Source of the DNA: Agrobacterium fabrum
GTDB lineage: Bacteria; Pseudomonadota; Alphaproteobacteria; Rhizobiales; Rhizobiaceae
NCBI GenBank assembly: GCA_003241215.1
Contig: QFOL01000022.1
Location: forward strand, 1-26,290
Length of the DNA stretch: 26,290 nt
Direction: 5' to 3'
Position numbers and translations under genes: made by a program
Part shown: positions 7,704 to 14,466 of the stretch, in pieces
How positions within the stretch are numbered: position 1 is the stretch's first letter
Layout of the letters: each line of letters starts with the position of its first letter
Notes under the pieces: generated by a model
What the model was told of the DNA's origin: nothing
The model's input: only the letters and a program-made list of their open reading frames with translations
Database searches by the model: none

Positions 7704-9290
7704 ATGAGAAAATCATTGATCCGTCTCGCATTCACCACGGCCCTGGGCGCCATGCTCGTGCAGGCCGCGCCAGCCGTGGCCAAGACGCCGAACGACCAGC
7801 TTGTCATCGGAACGTCGCTGGCGCAGGTGCTGTCGCTGGACCCGCATCAGGCCACCGAAGGAAAAGCCAACGAAATCATGTCCAACCTCTATGACCGCCT
7901 GATTTCGGTCGATGGGTCGGGCAAGGTTTCACCGCAGCTCGCCGAGCGCTGGGAGATAGATGACAAGGGCATCACCTTCCATCTTCGCAAGGCCAATTTC
8001 GCCTCGGGCAATCCGGTAACCTCGGCAGACGTCGTCTATTCGCTCAGCCGGCTGTTGAAGATGAACCAGGCGGCCGCGGCCAACCTCAAGCGCGTTGGTT
8101 ATAATGCCGATAATGTCGACAAGCTGGTGAGCGCGCCGGATGAAAAAACGGTACGCATCGATCTTTCCGGCGAAACCACGTCCGAGCTGCTTCTTTACCG
8201 TCTGGCCATGGTCATCGCCAGCGTCGTCGACAGCAAGGAGCTCAAGTCGCATGAAAGCAGTGGTGACTGGGGCAATGGCTGGCTGAGAACCAATTCCGCC
8301 GGTTCCGGTCCCTTTACGCTCAATCGCTGGTCGCCCAACGAGATCATCATTCTCGAAGCCAACAAGGACTACGTGGCCGGCAGCCCGAAAATGCGCCGCG
8401 TCATCGTGCGGCATGTGCCGGAAAGCCAGGTGGAGCGCCTGATGCTGGAGCGCGGCGATATCGACATCGCCAGCGCGCTGACGGCCGCCGACCTTGCAAC
8501 CTTCAACAACAAGGAAGGTTTCCAGATCCAGCGCGTGCCGACCGGCGGCTTTTATGTCCTGTCCATGAATGCCGGCAAGGAGCCCCTGTCCAACCCCAAG
8601 GTCCGCGAAGCGATTGCCTATGGCATCGACTACAAGGGAATGGAAAAGACCATCATGGGCCCTTATGGCCGGGCGCGCACGGTGCCGGTGCCGGAAAACT
8701 TCGAATACGCCATTCCGAGCCCGGACTGGAAACTCGACGTTCCCAAGGCGAAGGCTCTCTTGAAGGAGGCGGGTTACGAGAATGGATTCACGCTGAACCT
8801 GAAGACGATTGCGCAGACACCGCGCATCGACCTCGCCACCGCGATCCAGGCTTCGCTCAGCCAGATCGGCATCAAGGTCAATATCCAGCAGGGCAATGGT
8901 TCCGACGTGATTGCCGCGCACCGCGCGCGTGATTTCGATCTGCTCATTCCGCAGACCGGCGCCTATATGCCGAATGTGCTGGGCTCGATGGAGCAGTTTT
9001 CCAGCAACCCCGACAATTCGCTGGCCGCCAACAATGCCGGCAATTTCGTCTGGCGTTCCGCCTGGGATATTCCGGAGCTGACCGCTCTCACGGCAAAGGC
9101 TTCCCTTGAGCCGGACGCCAAAAAGCGTGGGGAAATCTACACCCAGATGCAGGAAATGTTCGTCGCCCAGAAACCGGCCGTACTGCCGATGTTCGAGAGG
9201 TTTGAGCCGATCGTGCTCAATACGCGCGTGAAAAACTATGTGGGACATCCCAGCCAGACGACCCGGCTGGAAAATATTACCAAGGAATAG
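7704..9290 (+). CDS. ABC transporter solute-binding protein, family 5 (DppA/OppA-like)
   Basis: Periplasmic binding protein of 528 residues that delivers substrate to the permeases encoded on the other strand. Seen: a signal peptide (MRKSLIRLAFTTALGAMLV, then AAPAVA with likely cleavage near residue 26), the family 5 N-terminal pattern with SLDPHQATEGKANEIMSNLYDRL and SPQLAERWEID, FHLRKANFASGNPVTSADVVYS, SGPFTLNRWSPNE, and LSNPKVREAIAYGID. The ATG at 7704 follows AGGAGGAG with 5 bases spacing; an upstream in-frame start would include the terminator and spoil the signal peptide. Family 5 proteins bind peptides, nickel, opines and oligosaccharides. Linkage with uxuA argues for a uronate-containing ligand, but this is inference. 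Confidence 0.92.
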   Translation: MRKSLIRLAFTTALGAMLVQAAPAVAKTPNDQLVIGTSLAQVLSLDPHQATEGKANEIMSNLYDRLISVDGSGKVSPQLAERWEIDDKGITFHLRKANFASGNPVTSADVVYSLSRLLKMNQAAAANLKRVGYNADNVDKLVSAPDEKTVRIDLSGETTSELLLYRLAMVIASVVDSKELKSHESSGDWGNGWLRTNSAGSGPFTLNRWSPNEIIILEANKDYVAGSPKMRRVIVRHVPESQVERLMLERGDIDIASALTAADLATFNNKEGFQIQRVPTGGFYVLSMNAGKEPLSNPKVREAIAYGIDYKGMEKTIMGPYGRARTVPVPENFEYAIPSPDWKLDVPKAKALLKEAGYENGFTLNLKTIAQTPRIDLATAIQASLSQIGIKVNIQQGNGSDVIAAHRARDFDLLIPQTGAYMPNVLGSMEQFSSNPDNSLAANNAGNFVWRSAWDIPELTALTAKASLEPDAKKRGEIYTQMQEMFVAQKPAVLPMFERFEPIVLNTRVKNYVGHPSQTTRLENITKE

Positions 9291-9319
9291 CGGCAAACAC
9301 GGTTCTGAGATGGCATGAG

Positions 9320-9344
9320 ACGGGCGGTTTTACCGCCCGTTTTT
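9320..9344 (+). terminator. intrinsic terminator after the binding-protein gene
   Basis: An 8-bp stem, ACGGGCGG/CCGCCCGT, with a 5-base loop (TTTTA) and a TTTT tail, 30 bases after the stop codon. A textbook Rho-independent terminator. Confidence 0.88.
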
Positions 9345-9605
9345 GCTGTCTTACCGTGTATTCGGGACTGGCCACTGTTTCTTGAAGCATTTCAGTTGCA
9401 TCGACAGCCTGAAAACAGGCGCCGCATGGCTTCCTCCCGCATTTCCGGGACAGAGAACCGTTGTCGCGGCAGGCGATTATCGCCGTCCTCCTAGAATTTC
9501 CGGGGTTTTCTCAAGGGCTTCGCCGGATTAGACCGTCTGTTGACCATTCTTTCCGCTGAGCGGGAGTCGCAAGCTCCGCTCATCTTTTTCCCGCAGAGCA
9601 CGTTG
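9345..9605. other. intergenic region with no recognisable gene
   Basis: About 260 bases between a strong terminator and the next gene. Frames here are open for up to about 60 codons but lack ribosome-binding sites and recognisable products. The only structured element is the hairpin at 9557-9589. The promoter of the downstream membrane protein must lie here, but I see no clear consensus. Confidence 0.5.
9557..9589 (+). terminator. terminator-like hairpin upstream of a membrane-protein gene
   Basis: Arms TGAGCGGGAG (9557-9566) and CTCCGCTCA (9574-9582) pair with one bulged G around a 7-base loop, followed by TCTTTTT. It lies 17 bases before the chosen start of the downstream gene. It could end a short leader or small RNA, or act as an attenuator. 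Confidence 0.5.
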
Positions 9606-10715
9606 ATGACCATGAACCTTGCACAGATAAAACTTCCGTCGCGGCCGCTGATCCTCAAGCGTGGCGTCATTTCGGTGCCGCCGGCCTCTTATATTTCCGT
9701 CCCGGTGCTTCTGGTGATCATGATCGTCATGCTTGTTGTCGAAGGTCCGGGCATATTGCGCGACTATCAGATCAGCAAGGACCCGCTGGAGATTGAAAAC
9801 GGCGATATCAGCGGTAGTTGCAAGACGCGCAAGGCGATCTTTACGACCTGCGAGGCGGATCTGTCCTACGACCATGCGGGTGTGAGCTACAAGAGGAATG
9901 TCGAGGTGATGTTCGTCGATTTCCATTCCGGCGATTATGAAACCGGGCTGGTCATTTCCGCGAAGAACCCGGAACTCGCAACGATTTCGCTGGGCCTCGA
10001 CATGCTCTGGAACCGCATCATCACGCTTGGCGTGTTCGTCGCCCTGCTCGGTTTCGGCAGTCTCGTGCTGCTGTTCATGTTGCTTCGTGTGCTTCGGGTT
10101 CGCCTGCAACTGCGGCAGGCCGCGCCCTTGACCGTCATCCCGGTGGCGCTGACGGCGGTTGCCGAAAAACGCAGCCGCCTTTTCGTCACCTATGCCGACA
10201 CGGTCAGAGAGGACAAGACCAAGCGGCAGTCCTTCACCCATCTCGAACGGGGACGCATTCCCGTTGTCGTCGGCCATGATGGCAAACATGACGTGGCGCT
10301 CGCGGTCCTGCATGGCAAGGGCGCGTTGCCGATCCTGCTCGACGATCAGCTGGAGCGGATCGACCTTACGGAGTGGGAGAGGGCGGAAGCTCTCGCATCG
10401 CTTGCCCCGATGGTCGCAAGTGGCGCACGGGAGGCTGCGGCGGCCCAGGGCGCGGCGACAAAGAAAGGACCGGGCCTTCTGCGCAGGCTGGGCACTTTCG
10501 TGGCCATCGTGGCGGTCATCATCGTTGCGGTGTTCGGTTACTGGCTGTGGTACGTCACCAGTGCGCCCTCGCAATTCAATTCGCCCGGCATGGATATCAA
10601 CAACATGCTGCCCGCAGCTCTCAATGAATGGGGCTGCGCCCGTCTGCAGGAACGTTTTGCCGATGGTCCGGCGCCGTTCGGGTGCACCGCGGCTGATTAT
10701 CGAAGCTGGAGGTAA
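9606..10715 (+). CDS. unrecognised three-pass inner-membrane protein
   Basis: I do not recognise this 369-residue protein. Three membrane helices are visible: about 29-48, 138-160 and 296-316. Between helices 1 and 2 is a soluble segment of about 90 residues with Cys72 and Cys82. Between helices 2 and 3 is a charged segment of about 135 residues. After helix 3 a 50-residue tail carries Cys344 and Cys360. With the N-terminus inside, both cysteine pairs fall in the periplasm, where disulfides can form. A TTG start at 9540 is in frame, but the hairpin at 9557-9589 would then be inside the gene. The ATG at 9606, with a second at 9612, is preferred, although its ribosome-binding site is weak. It appears monocistronic, with terminator-like hairpins on both sides. 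Confidence 0.75.
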   Translation: MTMNLAQIKLPSRPLILKRGVISVPPASYISVPVLLVIMIVMLVVEGPGILRDYQISKDPLEIENGDISGSCKTRKAIFTTCEADLSYDHAGVSYKRNVEVMFVDFHSGDYETGLVISAKNPELATISLGLDMLWNRIITLGVFVALLGFGSLVLLFMLLRVLRVRLQLRQAAPLTVIPVALTAVAEKRSRLFVTYADTVREDKTKRQSFTHLERGRIPVVVGHDGKHDVALAVLHGKGALPILLDDQLERIDLTEWERAEALASLAPMVASGAREAAAAQGAATKKGPGLLRRLGTFVAIVAVIIVAVFGYWLWYVTSAPSQFNSPGMDINNMLPAALNEWGCARLQERFADGPAPFGCTAADYRSWR

Positions 10716-10739
10716 GGCTTTTTTCCGCAGTTCTGGTCG

Positions 10740-10789
10740 GGCCGCGTGCGAAAGCTCTGGAAGCTGTAGCATGCGGCCTGTTCCTTTTC
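10740..10789 (+). terminator. probable terminator after the membrane-protein gene
   Basis: Arms GGCCGCGTGC (10740-10749) and GCATGCGGCC (10769-10778) form a 10-bp stem with one G-U pair and a 19-base loop that itself contains two AAGCT copies. The tail is TGTTCCTTTTC. Confidence 0.5.
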
Positions 10790-10901
10790 GGTACGGTGTG
10801 GAGCGGATCATTTGTTATCAATGGTTGCATTAGAGATTTATAAATAAACCACTTCCATAGTGCCACCGTGAGCGGTTCTTCAGAGGCTGGGAGAGTGCGT
10901 C

Positions 10902-13241
10902 ATGTTCACGGTTCTGGAATGCGTTGCGATACAGCACGACCGGGCGGTCGTTCTTCTTGCGGCTATCATCTGCCTGCTTGGCATGTTTGCTTTTTTTCAC
11001 CTGCTGCTGCGTGCAGAGGAAAGTCCGGCCGGCCGCAAACCCTATTGGGTGCTGGTTGCCGCCTTCGCCGGGGGTCTCAGTGTCTGGGCCACACATTTCG
11101 TCGCCATGCTGGCCTATAAGGGCGCGGTTCCGATTGGTTACGATTTTGCCTTCACGGCGCTTTCGGCGGTTCTCGCCGTCGCCGGTTTCTGGCTGGCGCT
11201 TACGGCCCGCTCGCAGGCTGCTTACAGCCCTGCTATCGTCGGCACGCTGGTCACCCTGTCGGTCGCCGTCATGCATTTCGTCGGAATGGCTGGAATGGAT
11301 GTCGCCGCCACGATCAGCTACCGGTGGGGGCCGGTGCTGGGTGGTTTTGCAGTCTCCTGGGCGGCTTTTCTTCTGGCGTTTTTTCTTTTCCGTCGCCTCG
11401 GCTCGTGGAAGCGCATCGCCGCGCCGGCCGGATCGGCGATTTTCGCGATCTGCGCGCTGCATTTCACCGCCATGTCGGCCACGGTGCTTTCGCCGGATCC
11501 GTCCTTATCCGGGCCTGATCCCGACAATGTCGCCCGGCTGATCATGATCTGCGCCATTTCCGGCGTCACATTCCTGATTCTCTCTTCCACCGCCGTCGCC
11601 GCGCTGGTGGATCGTTATCTTGTCGATCTCAAGGGTCTCGTCGATGCAACGCTCGATGGTCTCGCCGTCGTCCGCGATGGGCGGATCGTGGAGCTGAATA
11701 CCCGTTTTGCCGGCCTTCTGGGCAGGGAGGAATCCTCGCTGGTAGGACAGAACCCCGACGATCTCTTCAAGGCGATCGACGGGCAGCCCGCTTATCTGCC
11801 GCGCCATGCACCGGTGGAGGCGGTTCGCGAGCGCGCCGGGCAGGCGCAGACATTCGAACTGAGCGTGCGCACGATCGAATATCGCGGGCGTCCCTGTGAG
11901 GTGATGGCCATTCGCGACCTGACGGAAAAGCGCGAAGCGCAGCGGGAGATCGAATATCTGGCCCGTCACGACGTGCTGACGGGCCTTTCCAACCGCACCA
12001 TGTTCCAGACCCGTCTTCACCAGCAGATCGAGAATTGCGACGAAGAGGACGAATTTGCGCTGCTGGCGCTCGATCTCGACCGGTTCAAGGCGGTCAATGA
12101 CATATTCGGCCATGCCGAGGGTGACCGCGTCCTGAAAAAAGTGGCCGCCATTCTCGATGAATGCGCAAGAGCAGGCGATGTGGTCGCCCGCCTCGGCGGC
12201 GATGAATTCGTCATCCTGACCGCCCGGCACACCCGGGCGGATGAGGCGCGCCTGCTGGCCGAGACGATCCTCGGCATGTTCGGGCTGAAGATGAATGTCG
12301 CCAACGACCCGACCTCGGTCGGCGTCAGCATTGGCATCGCCGTTTTCCCGCGTGACGGGCAGGACCATGAAAGCATCATGCATGCCGCCGATCTGGCGCT
12401 TTATCGCGCCAAGATGGGCGGGCGCGGCATATTGGCCTTTTACGATCCGGTGATGGATCAGGAGGCGCGCGAACGCCGCCAGCTTGAGACGGATCTGCGG
12501 CTTGCCATCAGTCGCGACGAACTGTTGTTGAATTACCAGCCGGTGCTGTCAGTCGAATGCGGCCAGGTTGTCGGTTATGAGGCGCTGGTGCGCTGGCAAC
12601 ATCCGACAAGGGGCGTGGTGTCGCCCGATATCTTCATTCCGATTGCCGAAGAGAGCGGGATCATCATCTCGCTCGGCGAATGGGTGCTGCGCGAGGCCTG
12701 CCGCCAGGCGGCCGGCTGGGCGCCGCATCTGAAGATCGCGGTGAATGTCTCGCCATTGCAGTTTTCGCTGGCCAATCTCGGCCACGTCGTCTGCACGGTC
12801 CTGATGCAGACCGGGCTCTCGCCGAACCGGCTGGAGCTGGAAATCACCGAGGCCGCGCTTCTCAAAGACCGCAAGGCGACGCTGATCATCCTCAACCAGC
12901 TGAAGGCGCTCGGCGTCGCCATCGTCATGGACGATTTCGGCACGGGTTATTCCTCGCTCAGCAACCTGCAGAGCTTCCCCTTCGACAAGATCAAGATCGA
13001 CCGCAGCTTCATCGCCGCCATGAGCGAGGACGACAATGCCCGCGCCATCGTGCGCGCGGTGATCGGCCTTGGCCGCAGCCTCGATCTGCCTGTGACGGCG
13101 GAGGGGATCGAAACGGACGCGCAATACCGCATGGTCGTGGACGAGGGCTGCGCGCAGGCGCAGGGCTATCTCTTCGGCAAGCCGGATGTCGCCCCCGCCC
13201 AGGCCGTGAGCACTGCCAAGCGGAAGAAACACTCCGTTTGA
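10902..13241 (+). CDS. MHYT-PAS-GGDEF-EAL cyclic-di-GMP synthase/phosphodiesterase
   Basis: Membrane-bound enzyme of 779 residues that makes or degrades the second messenger c-di-GMP. Domains in order: an MHYT sensor of about seven helices (1-235) with three HFxxM repeats at H65, H125 and H187, thought in this family to bind metal or sense gas; a PAS-like segment (about 240-345); GGDEF (about 350-515) with an intact GGDEF at 432-436 and an inhibitory-site RAGD at 423-426, exactly five residues upstream; and EAL (about 525-770) with EAL at 560-562, DDFGTGYSSL and EGIE. Both catalytic signatures are intact, so it may be bifunctional with product feedback. The ATG at 10902 follows GGGAGAG. It is preceded and followed by terminator-like hairpins, so probably transcribed alone. 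Confidence 0.93.
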   Translation: MFTVLECVAIQHDRAVVLLAAIICLLGMFAFFHLLLRAEESPAGRKPYWVLVAAFAGGLSVWATHFVAMLAYKGAVPIGYDFAFTALSAVLAVAGFWLALTARSQAAYSPAIVGTLVTLSVAVMHFVGMAGMDVAATISYRWGPVLGGFAVSWAAFLLAFFLFRRLGSWKRIAAPAGSAIFAICALHFTAMSATVLSPDPSLSGPDPDNVARLIMICAISGVTFLILSSTAVAALVDRYLVDLKGLVDATLDGLAVVRDGRIVELNTRFAGLLGREESSLVGQNPDDLFKAIDGQPAYLPRHAPVEAVRERAGQAQTFELSVRTIEYRGRPCEVMAIRDLTEKREAQREIEYLARHDVLTGLSNRTMFQTRLHQQIENCDEEDEFALLALDLDRFKAVNDIFGHAEGDRVLKKVAAILDECARAGDVVARLGGDEFVILTARHTRADEARLLAETILGMFGLKMNVANDPTSVGVSIGIAVFPRDGQDHESIMHAADLALYRAKMGGRGILAFYDPVMDQEARERRQLETDLRLAISRDELLLNYQPVLSVECGQVVGYEALVRWQHPTRGVVSPDIFIPIAEESGIIISLGEWVLREACRQAAGWAPHLKIAVNVSPLQFSLANLGHVVCTVLMQTGLSPNRLELEITEAALLKDRKATLIILNQLKALGVAIVMDDFGTGYSSLSNLQSFPFDKIKIDRSFIAAMSEDDNARAIVRAVIGLGRSLDLPVTAEGIETDAQYRMVVDEGCAQAQGYLFGKPDVAPAQAVSTAKRKKHSV

Positions 13242-13248
13242 TAAAAGA

Positions 13249-13271
13249 GCGGCGGCGCATGCCGTCGCCGC
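13249..13271 (+). terminator. probable terminator after the GGDEF-EAL gene
   Basis: GCGGCGGCG (13249-13257) pairs with CGTCGCCGC (13263-13271) in a 9-bp stem with one G-U pair and a CATGC loop, beginning 7 bases after the stop codon. The tail has only three T residues, so efficiency is uncertain. It separates this gene from the stress promoter at 13292. Confidence 0.55.
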
Positions 13272-13291
13272 CCGCCTTTCCCATAGTCGAT

Positions 13292-13316
13292 GGAACGCGA
13301 ACGAGGCCAGATCGTT
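13292..13316 (+). promoter_or_regulatory. EcfG/RpoE2-type general stress promoter for the ku-ligD operon
   Basis: GGAAC at 13292-13296 and CGTT at 13313-13316 are separated by 16 bases. This matches the published alphaproteobacterial general stress consensus (GGAAC, 16-17 bases, then a CGTT-like -10) at every conserved base. It points toward the SDR remnant, ku and ligD, and lies just after a terminator-like hairpin. Sigma specificity is inferred from the match. Confidence 0.75.
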
Positions 13317-13444
13317 AGGGTTGCGTGTGGCACGTCCATGCTTCGGCAGCCCTTGCGGCGCCGACGACCAGCCTGACCGGGCGGTATTGCGCCGCTGTCA
13401 TGCAACGCGCTGCGGATGAACATCGTTCTATGGGAGAGACCGCG

Positions 13445-13633
13445 ATGACAGACCGTCTTGAGCAGCAGGACCCGCGCCGCCAGTATCCGGACCCGGCCTT
13501 CTTAACCGCGGCCCGGGAAATGCCGGGTCGCGTGTCGAATGTGGCGTCTTTCCCTGACCATGGCGTCGAAGGCAGCGATGGCCGGCGCGGCGAAGCGTCC
13601 TTCCGTCAGGGTGGCGAGGGGCAACGGAGATGA
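13445..13633 (+). pseudogene. remnant of a short-chain dehydrogenase gene (N-terminal 62 codons)
   Basis: A 62-codon ORF with a good ribosome-binding site (GGGAGAG, 13433-13439). Its first residues, MTDRLEQQDPRRQYPDPAF, closely resemble the N-terminal arm of a rhizobial SDR oxidoreductase family as I know it. PDHG near residues 37-40 fits the next conserved segment. The end, ASFRQGGEG, looks like a degraded form of the NAD-binding AAFVTGGDSGIG motif, and the frame stops there. A full SDR is near 280-300 residues, so the catalytic domain is absent. The TGA at 13631 overlaps the ku ATG as ATGA (13630-13633), so translation of the remnant may feed ku. The family match is from memory; a short stand-alone gene is the alternative. 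Confidence 0.55.
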
Positions 13634-14463
13634 ACCGAAGGGCGAGCTGGAAAGGCCATCTGGCATTTGCCGATTTCAACTGCGAAATCGACCTTTACTC
13701 CGCGCTGACCTCGGCGGAGAAAATCTCGTTCAACATCGTCAATCGCAAGACCGGCCATCGTGTCGAGCGGCAATATGTCGATGGCGATACCGGTGATCCC
13801 GTGCTTCGCGAGGATCAGGTCAAGGGATATGAACTCGACAATGGCGATCATATCGTCATTGAGGGGGATGAGATCGCCAGGCTGATGCCGGAAAGCGACA
13901 AGGTCATTCGCATCGGTCATTTTCTGCCCTGTGACGAGATCGACAAGCTCTATTTCGACAAGTCCTATTATCTGGCGCCCACGCAGCAGGGGGGCGAGGA
14001 GGCGCTGACCCTTCTGGCAAAGGCGATGGAGGATGAAAATGTCGTCGCACTTGGCGAGGCGGTGCTGTTTCGCCGCAACCGCATCCTGCTGATCCGCCCG
14101 AGCGGCAGGGCGCTTGTCGCGACGACACTGAATTTCAGTTATGAGGTTCGGTCCCAGACAGCTGTTTTCAAATCGATCCCGGACATCACGTTCGACGATG
14201 AAATGCTGGAGCTTGCCGGCCACATCATCGAGAAACGGGCGGGCACGTTCGATCCGGCCGACTATAGCGACCGGTATAATGATGCGCTGGCGGAGCTGGT
14301 GAAAGCCAAGATCGAGGGCCGCGAAATCGTCAGGCCGCCAGCGCGTAGCGAAGACAATATCATCGATCTCAAGGAGGCCTTGCGCCGCAGCGCCGGGGCC
14401 GGAACCGGCAGCGGGAAAAAGGCTGCGGCGGGAGGCCGGAAGGCCCCTCGGAAAGCGAGCTGA
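13630..14463 (+). CDS. ku: Ku-type DNA end-binding protein (first copy)
   Basis: DNA end-binding protein of non-homologous end joining, 277 residues. Seen: the Ku core with WKGHLAF near the N-terminus, FNIVNRKTGHRVERQYVD (the strand region shared with the second copy), DQVKGYEL, and a C-terminal motif NIIDLKEALRRS. That motif precedes a basic lysine- and glycine-rich tail (GKKAAAGGRKAPRKAS). Known bacterial Ku proteins form ring-shaped dimers on DNA ends and recruit LigD through the C-terminal part. The N-terminus (RRASWKGHLAFADFNCEIDL) departs from the usual FWKGYLKLSLVTCPVSL, so this is a divergent Ku. The ATG at 13630 follows GAGGGG, overlaps the SDR remnant stop, and ligD starts 3 bases after the stop codon, making a ku-ligD operon. 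Confidence 0.93.
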   Translation: MNRRASWKGHLAFADFNCEIDLYSALTSAEKISFNIVNRKTGHRVERQYVDGDTGDPVLREDQVKGYELDNGDHIVIEGDEIARLMPESDKVIRIGHFLPCDEIDKLYFDKSYYLAPTQQGGEEALTLLAKAMEDENVVALGEAVLFRRNRILLIRPSGRALVATTLNFSYEVRSQTAVFKSIPDITFDDEMLELAGHIIEKRAGTFDPADYSDRYNDALAELVKAKIEGREIVRPPARSEDNIIDLKEALRRSAGAGTGSGKKAAAGGRKAPRKAS

Positions 14464-14466
14464 TCC

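Noticed and set aside
7929..9296. A 455-codon minus-strand frame antisense to the solute-binding protein.
   Set aside because: The plus-strand protein has a signal peptide, ribosome-binding site and family 5 motifs; the antisense frame has none of these.
10812..10843. A possible sigma-70 promoter (TTGTTA and TTATAA) before the GGDEF-EAL gene.
   Set aside because: The spacing is about 20 bases and alternative pairs are too close, so the AT-rich stretch suggests a promoter region but not a definable site.
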